Notes under the pieces: model-generated
Told to the model about the DNA's origin: nothing
The model's input: only the letters and a program-made list of their open reading frames with translations
Database searches by the model: none
Program-made: the position numbers and the translations under genes
Shown: piece after piece, positions 35,501 to 47,500 of the stretch
Numbering within the stretch: the stretch's first letter is position 1
Layout of the letters: each line of letters opens with the position of its first letter
DNA from: Leptidea sinapis
Taxonomy: Eukaryota > Arthropoda > Insecta > Lepidoptera > Pieridae
Reading direction: 5' to 3'
DNA length: 64,000 nt
NCBI RefSeq assembly: GCF_905404315.1
Contig: NC_066311.1
Coordinates: forward strand, 5,332,001 to 5,396,000

Positions 35501-38500
35501 AATGATTCATATATTGGTTTTAATCAAGGTCATAATGAAATCGATACTGATTATATAAATCATGATGTGAATAAAATAAATGTAGTTCCTTCTCAAACAT
35601 CAGTGGAGGTTAACAAAAATATTGGGGAAATATACACGAGCTCTGAAATACTGAAACTAATACCGAAAACATATGCTAAAAAAGGTGAACTTTTACTAAA
35701 TTTGATTTCCTTGAATAAAAATAAAATAAGCTGGGATGAATCTGGTACCGTGATTATAGATAATGAAAAAATACCTGGGAGTAATATTGTGGACTTGGTG
35801 AGTGATACCTTGAGAGCTCTTCAGAAAAGTGAACCTATAGGTTGGGAAAAATTCGCAACAACTTTAAAGGAAATAAAAGTACCACTCACTTATATCGGGA
35901 ACCCAAAGCGAGTGGATTTTATAAACCATTTGCAATTAAAAGAGGTTGAATCTAAATCAGTACCTGACGAGGAATTTTCTACACCAACAAGTAATAAGTA
36001 CACAGGGAAACTAAAAAAAAGATCGGACTGGGAAAAATGGACCCCATATTAGAAATAAATAAAATTTATTATGATGCATCACATCCTGCTGGCTACAGCA
36101 CTATTGATAAATTGTCAAAAGCAATGAAGGGTAAAATGGACAGAAATAGTGTCTTAAAGTGGTTACAATCACAAGAAACATATACTTTACATAAACCTGT
36201 TCAAAGAAAATTTTCTCGTAACAGATATATTTTGTCTAATATTAATGAGTTATGGCAGGCCGATTTAAGTGATATGAGATCTTATTCTGAATATAATGAT
36301 GGTTTCAAATACATACTTTGTGTTATTGATGTCTTTAGTAAATATGCGTATGTTCGAGCAATGAAAAAGAAAAACTCTGAAACAGTTAAGGAATGCTTTG
36401 AAAGTATTTTTGCTGAAGCTAATACTACACCTACACATATACAGTCTGACAAAGGAACTGAATTTGTTTCCAAATATGTACAAAAATATTTTAAATTAAA
36501 AAACATAAATTATTATACAACCAATAATCCAGATATTAAAGCAAGTATTGTCGAAAGATTTCAGAGAACTCTTAAAACGAAAATGTGGCGCTATTTTACA
36601 CACAAAAATACTCATAAATACATTGATGTTTTACAAGATCTAGTGCATTCATATAATCATAGTTTTCATTCTAGTATAAAAATGTGTCCATGTGATGTTA
36701 ATAATACAAATATAATGAGTGTATGGCAAAATTTATATGATAGAGAAAGTAAGATAAAAACATCAATTAGTATGGTGAATCCAAGAATTCACGTTGGAGA
36801 TTATGTTAGAATAACAAAACATAAACATATTTTCCAAAAAGGATATGAATCAAATTGGAGTGACGAAATATTCATCGTATCTACCATAATACACCGATCT
36901 CCGTTTGTAGTATTTACTTTAAAGGATTTAGAAGGCGAAGAGATAGTTGGTACTTTTTATGAAAAAGAGTTACAAAAAATCATATTCGACCCCACTACTA
37001 AATACAAAATAGATAAAATAATACGCTCTCGATATACCGGTAACAGAAAAGAATTGTTGGTGAAGTGGAGAGGTTATCCAAATAAATTTAATAGCTGGAT
37101 ATTAGCTTCTACTTTGAAAAAAATATGAATAAAGATAGTTTTTATTTAACTTTACTAAGCAATAGTTCTATGGATTATTTTCCTGATAATACAACAACAT
37201 TATTTTCTACGAAACTGCCAAAACCAACAATACTAGAAGGTGAATGGAGGGTTGGAGTAGTAGAATTTCAGTACCCATGCACTATGTTCACCGTTCAAGA
37301 ACATGAAAACATTATTTATATAACAAAGTTGATGAAAGTACCCGATGAAAGTAAACCGTCATATGTTTATTACAAGACACATATTCCAGCCACAAATTAC
37401 GATAACATAAATCATATTTTGATGGCACTGAATAACACTCGAGAAAAAATTAAATTTAAATGCGATGAGGTTTCAAGGATTGTAGTTGCTACGATAACGG
37501 ATGAATCCATAAAATCTGTAACTCTATCACCTAAATTATGTCTTCAACTAGGGTTCGAACCAAACAGGAACCTCGTTGAAAAAAATTTTGGAAAGTGTCC
37601 AGCTAATTTGCATTTGGGTTTACCGTCTCAATTATTTGTTTATTGTGACATAGTGGAGCCTCAAATCGTTGGAGATGTTATGACACCCCTTTTACGAATA
37701 ATACCATTGGATCCCTCAAAATACATATATGGAGCGTACAAAATGCACGTTTTCTCTCCTCCCCATTACCTACCTGTGATGCGTAGAGAATTTGATACAA
37801 TTGAAATAGATATAAGAACAAGCACCGGTCAAAAGATACCATTCCAATTTGGAACAGTGTGCATTAAACTCCACTTTCAAAAATTATAATGTACGGCAAA
37901 CGTGATAATATTTCATGTCCATATGAACACTATTATACTCACCAGGCCGGATCGGGTATCGGAGTTATTTATAAAGGAGCACCGTATCAAAGAGGTCATG
38001 GAATCGGAAGTTTTCTTGGGGGGCTGTTTAGATCTATTTTACCACTACTGTCTAGTGGTGTTCGAACTATTGGTAAAGAAGCATTAAGTACCGGTGTAGG
38101 TATATTATCAGATATGGTTAATGCACGCCCCATGGAAGATTCAATAAAAACTCGTCTAAAAGAAGTCAGCTCAAATTTGAAACGAAAAGCTGATGCTAAA
38201 ATAGATAATATCAACATGTTTGGATCTGGGTATATAACAAAACGAAAACGTCGTTCTGCGATCATTCCATCATTGACTGCGAAAGCGAAAGCTATTAAGA
38301 AATTAAAATTGAATCAAAAACAAATCAAAGATATATTTACTGATTAAATATGTCATTTTTACATAGTCAGTCTTGTGAATGCATTAAGTCCGAATTGGAT
38401 TTATTTGCATTACCATCAACTCAAACTAGCATTGAAAGTGGACTATGGATTCATTATAAGCCCATTTCATCACTTGCTGATGATGGACCAATAGAATTTC

Positions 38501-41500
38501 AAGTACCTGGGGCAGGTGATGACTATGTGGATTTATCCCATACTTTACTCCATATAAAAGCTAAAGTTTTGAATCAAGATTATACAAAACTGACAGTACC
38601 GACAGTTGTGGCCCCAGTTAATAATTGGTTACATACACTTTTCAGTCAACTTGATGTATATTTAAATCAAAAACTTGTATCGCCACCGAATAATACATAT
38701 GCATATCGAGCTTATATTGAAACTCTATTGAATTATGCACCTGCTGCAAAAGAATCTCATCTCACTTGTGGTCTATGGTATGAAGATACAGCTGGAAAAA
38801 TGGATGCAACTGATGAACAAAATAAAGGATTTATTAGAAGACAAGAATTGGCTAGTGAAAGCAAAGAAATAGAAATGATAGGACATTTACATGGAGATTT
38901 ATTCAACCAAGAAAAATTTTTGATTAATGGCGTTGACATGTGCGTAAAGTTAGTTCGTTCTAGAGAAAATTTCAATCTCATGGCTTCATCAACTGACCAT
39001 AAATTTAAAGTGTCTATTACAGATGCAACTCTTATTATTCGAAGAGCACGAATCAACCCAACTGTGCTACTTGCACATCAAAAAGTTTTATCATCTACCA
39101 CAGCAAAATATCCAATCACGCGAGCAGAAGTCAAAGTTTTAACTATACCATCAGGCATTCAGGGGAAAACCCTTGATAACATATTCCTTGGTCAAATACC
39201 CAAAAGGTGTATAGTCGGTTTTGTAAATAATGCATCCTTTAATGGTAGTCTCACAAAAAACCCATTCAATTTCGAAAATTATGATATTAATACATTTTGT
39301 TTATACATAGATGGACAACAGATACCTTCAAAAGCCTTACAGCCATCGTTTGACAATAATATTTTTACTACGGTCTATCATACGTTATTCTCAGGAACAG
39401 GTATACATTTCCTAAATGAAGGCAATGGAGTATCAAGAGAGCAATATGCCAAAGGGTTTTGCTTGCTAGCCTTCGACTTAACACCCGATTTATCAGCAAA
39501 TTCTTCAAGTCATTGGAATCTTATAAAACATGGTAGTGTAAGATTAGAAGTTCGTTTTGAATCAGCTCTTACACAAACAATTAACTGTATTGTTTATGCG
39601 GAATTCGATAATGTTATTGAAATTGATAAAAATCGTAATATTTCTGTAGATTACAGCAGTTAGAATATAATAATTAATGTTTGAATCGTTTGTATCCTTG
39701 TGTATTTTTTATGTTGATTAAATACTAGATTACCTTATAAATTTATATAATAAAAATATGTATATAAAATGATATTTTGTTTTATTATGGTGAAACATAA
39801 TGGCACTTAAATGATAAGTTCAATTATTGATAGTTTAATGGAGTCAACATTTCCAGATTGTACTAATGACTACGTAAGTATGTAGGTACAAAGTTCGTTT
39901 TCAATCAGCTTTTATATTATAATAAAATTGATGAAAATATAATTTCATCAAATGTTCATAGATTTATATTTGAATCGCTTGTAATGATATTTTGTTTTAT
40001 TGTAACCATATAAGTTTTAAATACATGAATAAGATACATTAAAGCCTTATTTATTGAGTGCTTATGTTATTATGATCCACATAACTATTCAATCCTCGCA
40101 ACTGACAAGACCCTGTTCTCAACTAATATGAATACAATCGAGATACAGAATTATTTGAACAAAATCGATCCCAGTATTAAAAATAATGTTTACGCGGCAA
40201 ACCGATTGCCGATATATGTTGTAACGCCCTGTTATATTGTCAGCAATTTAGATAGTGATAATAAGCCAGGCACTCACTGGGTTGCAATACACATTGATGA
40301 GCAGGGTATTGGACAATACTTCGATTCATATGGTCGTCCACCTCAGGGATTCCAGCTGATGTTTTTACAAAGGAATTGCAGAATGTATAACTACAATACT
40401 GCAAGAGTACAGAATGAATATACCGCAGTGTGTGGCGAGTACTGTATAATGTATCTATACTTTAAGTTTAATAAGAAGAGTTTGAATGATTTCATCAAAT
40501 ATTTTGAAAATGATACAATCTGCAATGATGTTTTATTATATACTTTATTTAAATCATGTTTTAAAAATAAATAATAAATACAGAAACTGTCTTTTTAATC
40601 GTAGTAACGAATGTGATAGAGGTAATTAGTAAATTACCTGTATCACGTTCATGGAAATTTAGACATTGAGTCGCTCACCAATCATTAGCTAAATGACCAG
40701 TGATTATTAATGATTATGGATCTGTTTAATTTAAAATGCTAACTTTGAAACTATAAGAGATATCGAAAAACGGATCAGCGCAATCGCTCGGAAATACATC
40801 AAAACCCCCAGTTTGACACCAAACTTCTTTTTTTTTTTTTTTAGTAGGCATCACGAGCAAGTGAGCCAGAATCGAGGAGCCAGAACCGGCGAATCCCTAC
40901 TACTGTGAGCCAGAACCGGCGAATCCCTACTACTAACGAGAGCGTTACTCCAACATTGATTTCTTGGCTTGGGGAGTTAGCTGGTGAATGCGTGACGAGA
41001 GCGTTACTCCAACAGCGATTTCTTGGCTTGGGGAGTTAGCTGGTGAATGCGTAAGGAGAGCGTTACTTCAACAGTGATTTCTGGGCTTGGGGAGTTAGCT
41101 GGTGAATGCGTAACGAGAGCGTTACTCCAACAGTGATTTCGTGGCTTGGGGAGTTAGCTGGTGAATGCGTAAGGAGAGCGTTACTTCAACAGTGATTTCT
41201 GGGCTTGGGGAGTTAGCTGGTGAATGCGTAACGAGAGCGTTACTCCAACAGTGATTTCTTGGCTTGGGGAGTTAGCTGGTGAATGCGTAACGAGAGCGTT
41301 ACTCCAACAGTGATTTCTTGGCTTGGGGAGTTAGCTGGTGAATGCGTAAGGAGAGCGTTACTCCAACAGTGATTTCTTGGCTTGGGGAGTTAGCTGGTGA
41401 ATGCGTGACGAGAGAGTTACGCGAACAGGGATTTCTTGACTTGGGGAGTTAGCTGGTGAATGCGTGACGAGAGCCTTACGCCAACGGTGATTTCTTGACT

Positions 41501-44500
41501 TCGGGAGTTAGCTGGTGAATGCGTAAGGAGAGCGTTACTTCAACAGTGATTTCTTGGCTTGGGGAGTCAGCTGGTGAATGCGTGACGAGAGAGTTACGCG
41601 AACAGGGATTTCTTGACTTGGGGAGTTAGCTGGTGAATGCGTGACGAGAGCCTTACGCCAACGGTGATTTTTTGACTTGGGGAGTTAGCTGGTGAATGCG
41701 TAACGAGAGCGTTACGCCAAAAGTGATTTCTTGACTTGGGGAGTTAGCTGGTGAATGCGTAACGAGAGCGTTACTCCAACAGCGATTTCTTGGCTTGGGG
41801 AGTTATTTTGTACTCGGACAATGATTTGAGACACTTTTCAGGTTTTTTAGCAATAGTTGTAGTTCTACTGAAAAATACTTAAATACTTATGGGACTATAT
41901 TGATATATATTTAATGGCAGATAAAGTTTAAAAACCAATGTCTAGTTGAAAACATTAAGTAATTTCTTACACCTTAACTTAACATAAAGTATTTTCATTC
42001 ATTAACGCGAGTGCTACACATTTAAATGAAACACTTTTAATGGATTCAAACGTGTGTTATAGTAACTGTGTTTTTGCATTAGATTTTTGTGTAAAAGTTA
42101 TTTTTTTCTATTCATTTTAGCTAACCCGATGTTTAAAGACCTTTCCAGATCAAAACGTCCCCCTGAAAGCGAGATCTGGAAAGGTCTTAAAACGTCAGGT
42201 TAACTAAAATAAAAATGTAAATTTTACGCAAATATCTAGTACAAACACACAGTTACAATTACGAGCCTTTTAATCCTTTTAAAGTAGTAGAAAACAGTAT
42301 ACTATTTAATTTAAATGAGCATCTAGTACAGATGATCCTTACATTTAGAACAGCAGTCGGTATGGTGATGTGGGTCCACGCTATCAGTTCGTCCATGGTG
42401 AACGAGCACTCGTCGAATATCTCCAAGTAGACGGAGTTCACTCCTGGCGGAAGAAGACTGGAATAGACAGAGATGAGTCAAATAATGTGTTCAATTAGTT
42501 GAAATCTACAAATGATTTGAGTTTTCTTTAGTGTTAATTCCGCCAATATTTGTCTTTAAACGGGCTATCGGATACTATGTGATCACCACTCACTACCACT
42601 CTCTTGTAACACCAGAGGAATCACAAGAGCGTTGCCGATCTTATATAGTTATTTATGCAACTGTTGTGTTATAATATATATACATATACTATTATCACAT
42701 GAGTGTTTTAATACCTAATTATCAACAGTTGCATACAAGACTTTATCTACATCCAGAATATGAATCCTCTAAAAGATTCTGGTAAAGTAAGCTTACTGCT
42801 AAATTAAAACACCAGTCCTAGTAGTACCTAGCCTAATATCATTCATTACTGATAATATACAAATAAACTAAGTATTAATGAAACAATTATTTATTTTAGT
42901 AGTAATTTACATTTTGTATAGTGCAATAATTAAAATTCACTCGAATATAATGTTCTTTTGCAGAGTTTAAAATGAATCGCTTATTTTTTGTAAACAAAAC
43001 AATAAAAATATCGAAGAAAAATGGCGGGGATTCGAATAACCTACTTTATTTTTACGGCGCGCGATGTTCTGGTAGTGTGGAACGCGCGTAAACGAAAATG
43101 TTCTTTTTTTGAAATACATACAGATACCACGCATCGAGCAATAAGAATGTGGCTGACTGTTGAAACTCTTCGCGCATGAAGGGATCGAAAAAAAAACAGG
43201 AGTGTTGTTATGAAATTCAGTACAACATTACAACACTCGTTTGGATGATGTAATGGTTATTAGAACATTGGGTGTTTTAATGTTGGCAATAAGCTAATTG
43301 TGTCAGAATCTTTAATAGAGGATTTAAAGCATGGGTGTTGTTCAGATTTAATAAGTTAAGTTTTCATTTGTATAGATCATTTTGCTTGCTAGTCGATAAG
43401 AGATGGCGCTAGTTATAATTGTAATCACACAAACAATATTTGTATAAATTTTGTATGGTTCAAATATTTGGTTTGGGAATATATCGATCTCTAGTCTTGT
43501 ATGGATTGTTTTATTTCGCATCCACTAGAGGAGCTTATTGGGAACCAGTTCATGGTCCTCCAGAGTCGGATTAATAGTACAATCGCGACATCGTGAGTGC
43601 AGTGATTAGTGTCCGAACTAAAGTGCTGAAGCTGTAGTTGATCGCTACAGAGGGCGCTTCGCGAGTGCAGTGATCAGTGTCCGGTCTGTAGTACTGAAGC
43701 TGTCGTGGAACATTACAAAGGGCGCTTCGTGAGTGGTTCCAGGCCAGGGCATTGCGGGGAGCTGTCACTGCTGACGACAACAAGGAGTTAAGTGGTTTAT
43801 GTGTGTGAGTGACGACAAATTGTGAGTACTTTTTCAATATCTACTTTGACTTATAAGAAATTAATCAAAATTTCAACTTAGAAAATTTCTAAGTATTGAG
43901 CCAGGGACTTAGTTGGATTTAGGGCAAAAAGTGAAGTGACGGGGAATCCATGCCCGTGTTTGCCTAGAAGTCTCAAACACTTAGAATATTTTGTGTGCGA
44001 TATTCATCTTAGAAAAAATCAAGGAATCTACAGTGATAAATTTAAAGACTTTATTTACAATAACATTGTTAATTTGAAGGTGTTTTACAATTTAAATTAA
44101 TCGTTTAAATGGCAAACTTAGATAAATTACAATTAGAATTAAAAAATCAAATAGAAAAAGGTAGAATTAATTTCAAAAAGACACCTAAATCTAGACTAAC
44201 ACTATGTTACATTGAGTCAAGATTGGAAAATCTTGACCAACAGTGGAGTACTTTTGTAGATAACCATAGTAAAAAAATTTGTGAAGTCGCACAGGATATT
44301 TATGAAAAATCTAGTTATTGTTCAAATGATGTTTATGGTGTTACTGAGGAATGCTATTTAGATTATAAGTCAGATTTGCGAGAAGCTCTAATGAAAACTG
44401 AGACTATTTCAGTTCCTTCAAAGTCACAGGTTTCCGAAACTAATCAATTTTGCCCGGTAAAATTACCCAAAATATCTATACCTATGTTTTCCGGAAAATA

Positions 44501-47500
44501 TACGGAATGGAGCAGTTTTCGTGATTTATTTATATCTTTAGTACATAATAACAAATCTTTAGATGATGTACAACGGTTGCACTACCTCAAAGCTTATTTA
44601 ACTGGGGAAGCAGAACAACTATTAAGATACGTACCTATTACTTCTAGTAATTACAGCTTATGTTGGGCACAGTTGGACAATAGATATAATAACAAAAGGC
44701 ATTTATCCAACTCAATCCTAAATCGTCTTATAGGTCAAAAATCGTTAAGTTCTGAAAATTCTAACGCTATTAAAGAGCTGTTAGATACAACAACTGAGTG
44801 TCTAAATGCTTTAAGAAATATTGGGGTAGATGTATCATCATGGGACATTATAGTTATCCAAATTATCAGTTTAAAATTAGACACTGAGTCCAGAAAACAT
44901 TGGGAATGCAAAATAAGTGATGCAACAGATACATTGCCTACGTTGCGTCAGTTCACAGAGTTTCTAGAACAAAGGTTCAGGTCATTAGAGTTTCTTGACA
45001 CCAAATCACCTAAACAGCATCAACGAAACATAAATAGTACTAAGTCACTGCACGTTGCCACTGAGAATTGTCCGTTTTGTTCAGAAGGACATAAATTGTG
45101 TAATTGTAAACGATTTGCTGGTGAAAATGTTGGTTGCCGTAATTTTGTAAAAATTAACCGAATTTGTTACAATTGCCTCGGTACAAATCATTCAGTCTAC
45201 AAATGTCGTCAAAATACTAAATGTCGTATTTGCAGAAAGAAACATCATTCCTTAATACATCCCAATAAAGCTCAATAAGTTGGCTTTTCACCGGTTTTAT
45301 CTCAACCAACTGATAACAACGTTGTTAATGTTGCAACAACGTCACAGGATAACGAGACGATAAATGTAGTCTCCTGTTTTGCGACCAGCCATAGCCAAGT
45401 GTTGCTGGCCACGGCTCTAGTTAAGGTGCAGTCGCACAAAACAGGTGATCTCACACTAAGATCTTTGCTGGATCAAGGATCTCAGGCTTCGTTTATTACG
45501 GAGTCAGCGGTTCAATTGCTAGGACTGCAAAGAATACCAAGTAAGAGCCTGATCTCAGGGCTTGGAAGCGACAGAGGCACTTGAATGTCCTCACGGTGGG
45601 TGGTAAATTTAAGAATTCAATCGCTCCAAGATCCCAGTTTTTGTATAGATGTTAAGGCTCATGTTTTAAGTAAAATAACAAGTTTTCTTCCTGGTAAGAA
45701 AATTGATATAAAGTCCTTGGCCAATTTCCCCTTAATTTAAATAAGCTGATCCGACATTCAATCAACCTAATAAGGTTGACTTACTGTTAGGTGCCGAAGT
45801 CTATGCCCAGATTTTATTGGATGGTTTTTACAGAGGTACACCTGGATGTCCAGTTGCGCAAAATTCCAAATTGGGTTGGATTTTGTCGGGTTACGTTACC
45901 TCTGAAAACAGTTCAAATAATTCTTGTCATACAGTTAGTATTGTTAATTTGCATGCTGCTCAAAATGACAACGAGATGTTAAAACGGTTTTGGGAGCTGG
46001 AATCAGAGCACTCGCTTGGTAGTACAAAATCATCTCCCACCGAAGAGGAGCAACGTTGTGAAGAAATCTTCTCTACTACCACAACTAGAGACGACTCTGG
46101 AAGATATGTCGTCAAACTCCCTTTTCGGGACCCTACTCCCAGTTGCTGTGAGGGCAATTTGAAAGATATTGCTAGAAGACGATTTCATTTGTTAGAGCGA
46201 CGATTCCTTAGGAATCCAGATTTACATGCTCGGTGTCATGTAGATGTCATGCAGGAATATCTCTCGCTAGGGCATATGGAGCGTGTCCCAGTTCAGGAAC
46301 GTGAACGTTCAGATGTTGTTTATTTGCCACACCATCCTGTTATCAGAGATGACAAAACAACATCCAAATTAAGGGTCGTTTTTGACGCTTCTTGTTCAGG
46401 CACCAATGGAGTGTCTCTAAATAAAGATTTGATGGTTGGGCCAACTCTTCAATCAGATTTACGTCACATTGTTATGCGCTGGCGTAAATATCCAATATGT
46501 ATTACGTCTGATATAATTAAAATGTATCGGCAAGTTAAGATTTCAAACGATAATGTTGACTTTCAGAGAGTCCTTTGGCGTGACACTCCTAAAGCTGAAT
46601 TGGAGCACTATCGATTATTAAGGGTCACTTTTGGAACCGCTTCTGCTCCATATTTAGCTGTGCGAGCCTTGCATCAAGTCACTTATGATGAAGGTGATCA
46701 GTTTCCCCTAGCAAAGGATCGAGTTTTAAAGGACTATTTCGTCGAACATCTTATGACAGGATGTGAACGAGTGGAAGAAGGAGTCAAGATATATGAAGAA
46801 ATGACAGCATTATTGAAGAAAGGTGGTTTTGAACTCCAAAAATGGTCGAGCAATAGTGCAGAACTAATGGAAAAAATTAAGGGAAAACAGGGCAAGGATA
46901 AAATGGAACTAAAGGTAGATGAAGTTAGAAAAATTCTTGGGTTAGGATGGGATAAAAATACGGATACTTTTCAGTATTCTGTAACACTTCCAGACATCTC
47001 TACACCAATCACCAAACGTAAAGTGATATCAGACATTTCGCGGTTGTTTGACCCATTAGGTTGGATAGCCCCAACCATAGTTGTGGCGAAAATGTTCATC
47101 CAGAGATTGTGGATGTCGGGTGTAGGGTGGGATCAGGAAGTACCTGCTCAATTATCGGATGACTGGATGGCTTATCGAAAGAGTCTACCAACCTTAAAGG
47201 ATTTTAAGTTGCCTAGATGGAATCAAACGAGTGAAGATGACGTTTGTAGAGAGCTCCATGGGTTTTGTGATGCCTCAAATCATGGTTTCGCTGCTGTTGT
47301 GTATTTACGAGTTGTGCAGAGGAGTGGTGAAGTAGCCGTTAGTCTCATCACATCCAAAACCAAGGTAGCTCCCATAAAACAAGTTTCCATACCACGCTTA
47401 GAGTTGTGTGTCGCTGTATTGCTCTCCAAGCTGTTGATCGAAGTAGCTGAGGTTATGTCAATTTCCAAGGAAAACGTTTTCGCCTGGACAGATTCGACTG

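Larger units (their letters stand above)
28272..40934 (+). mobile_element. complete Polinton/Maverick (adintovirus-like) element
   Basis: A self-synthesising DNA transposon or endogenous virus of 12,663 bp. It starts AGTAGTAGGG and ends CCCTACTACT, with 1,147-bp terminal inverted repeats and the 6-bp target duplication AACGAG. Gene order inside: protease (-), unassigned 154-aa gene, DNA polymerase B, packaging ATPase, 108-aa protein, 260-aa protein, integrase, penton-like capsid protein, Gly-rich pVI-like protein, major capsid protein, protease (+). This combination of replication, integration and double-jelly-roll virion genes is diagnostic of Polintons that can also be viewed as adintoviruses. 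I found no frameshift or premature stop in any core gene, and the inverted repeats look identical where compared, so the insertion is young and may be competent. It lies in Tollip intron 5, inside the 59-bp satellite. Confidence 0.96.

Noticed and set aside
28272..40934. Calling the element an exogenous virus contig
   Set aside because: Both junctions run into the same satellite array with a target duplication inside a host gene, so it is an integrated copy.
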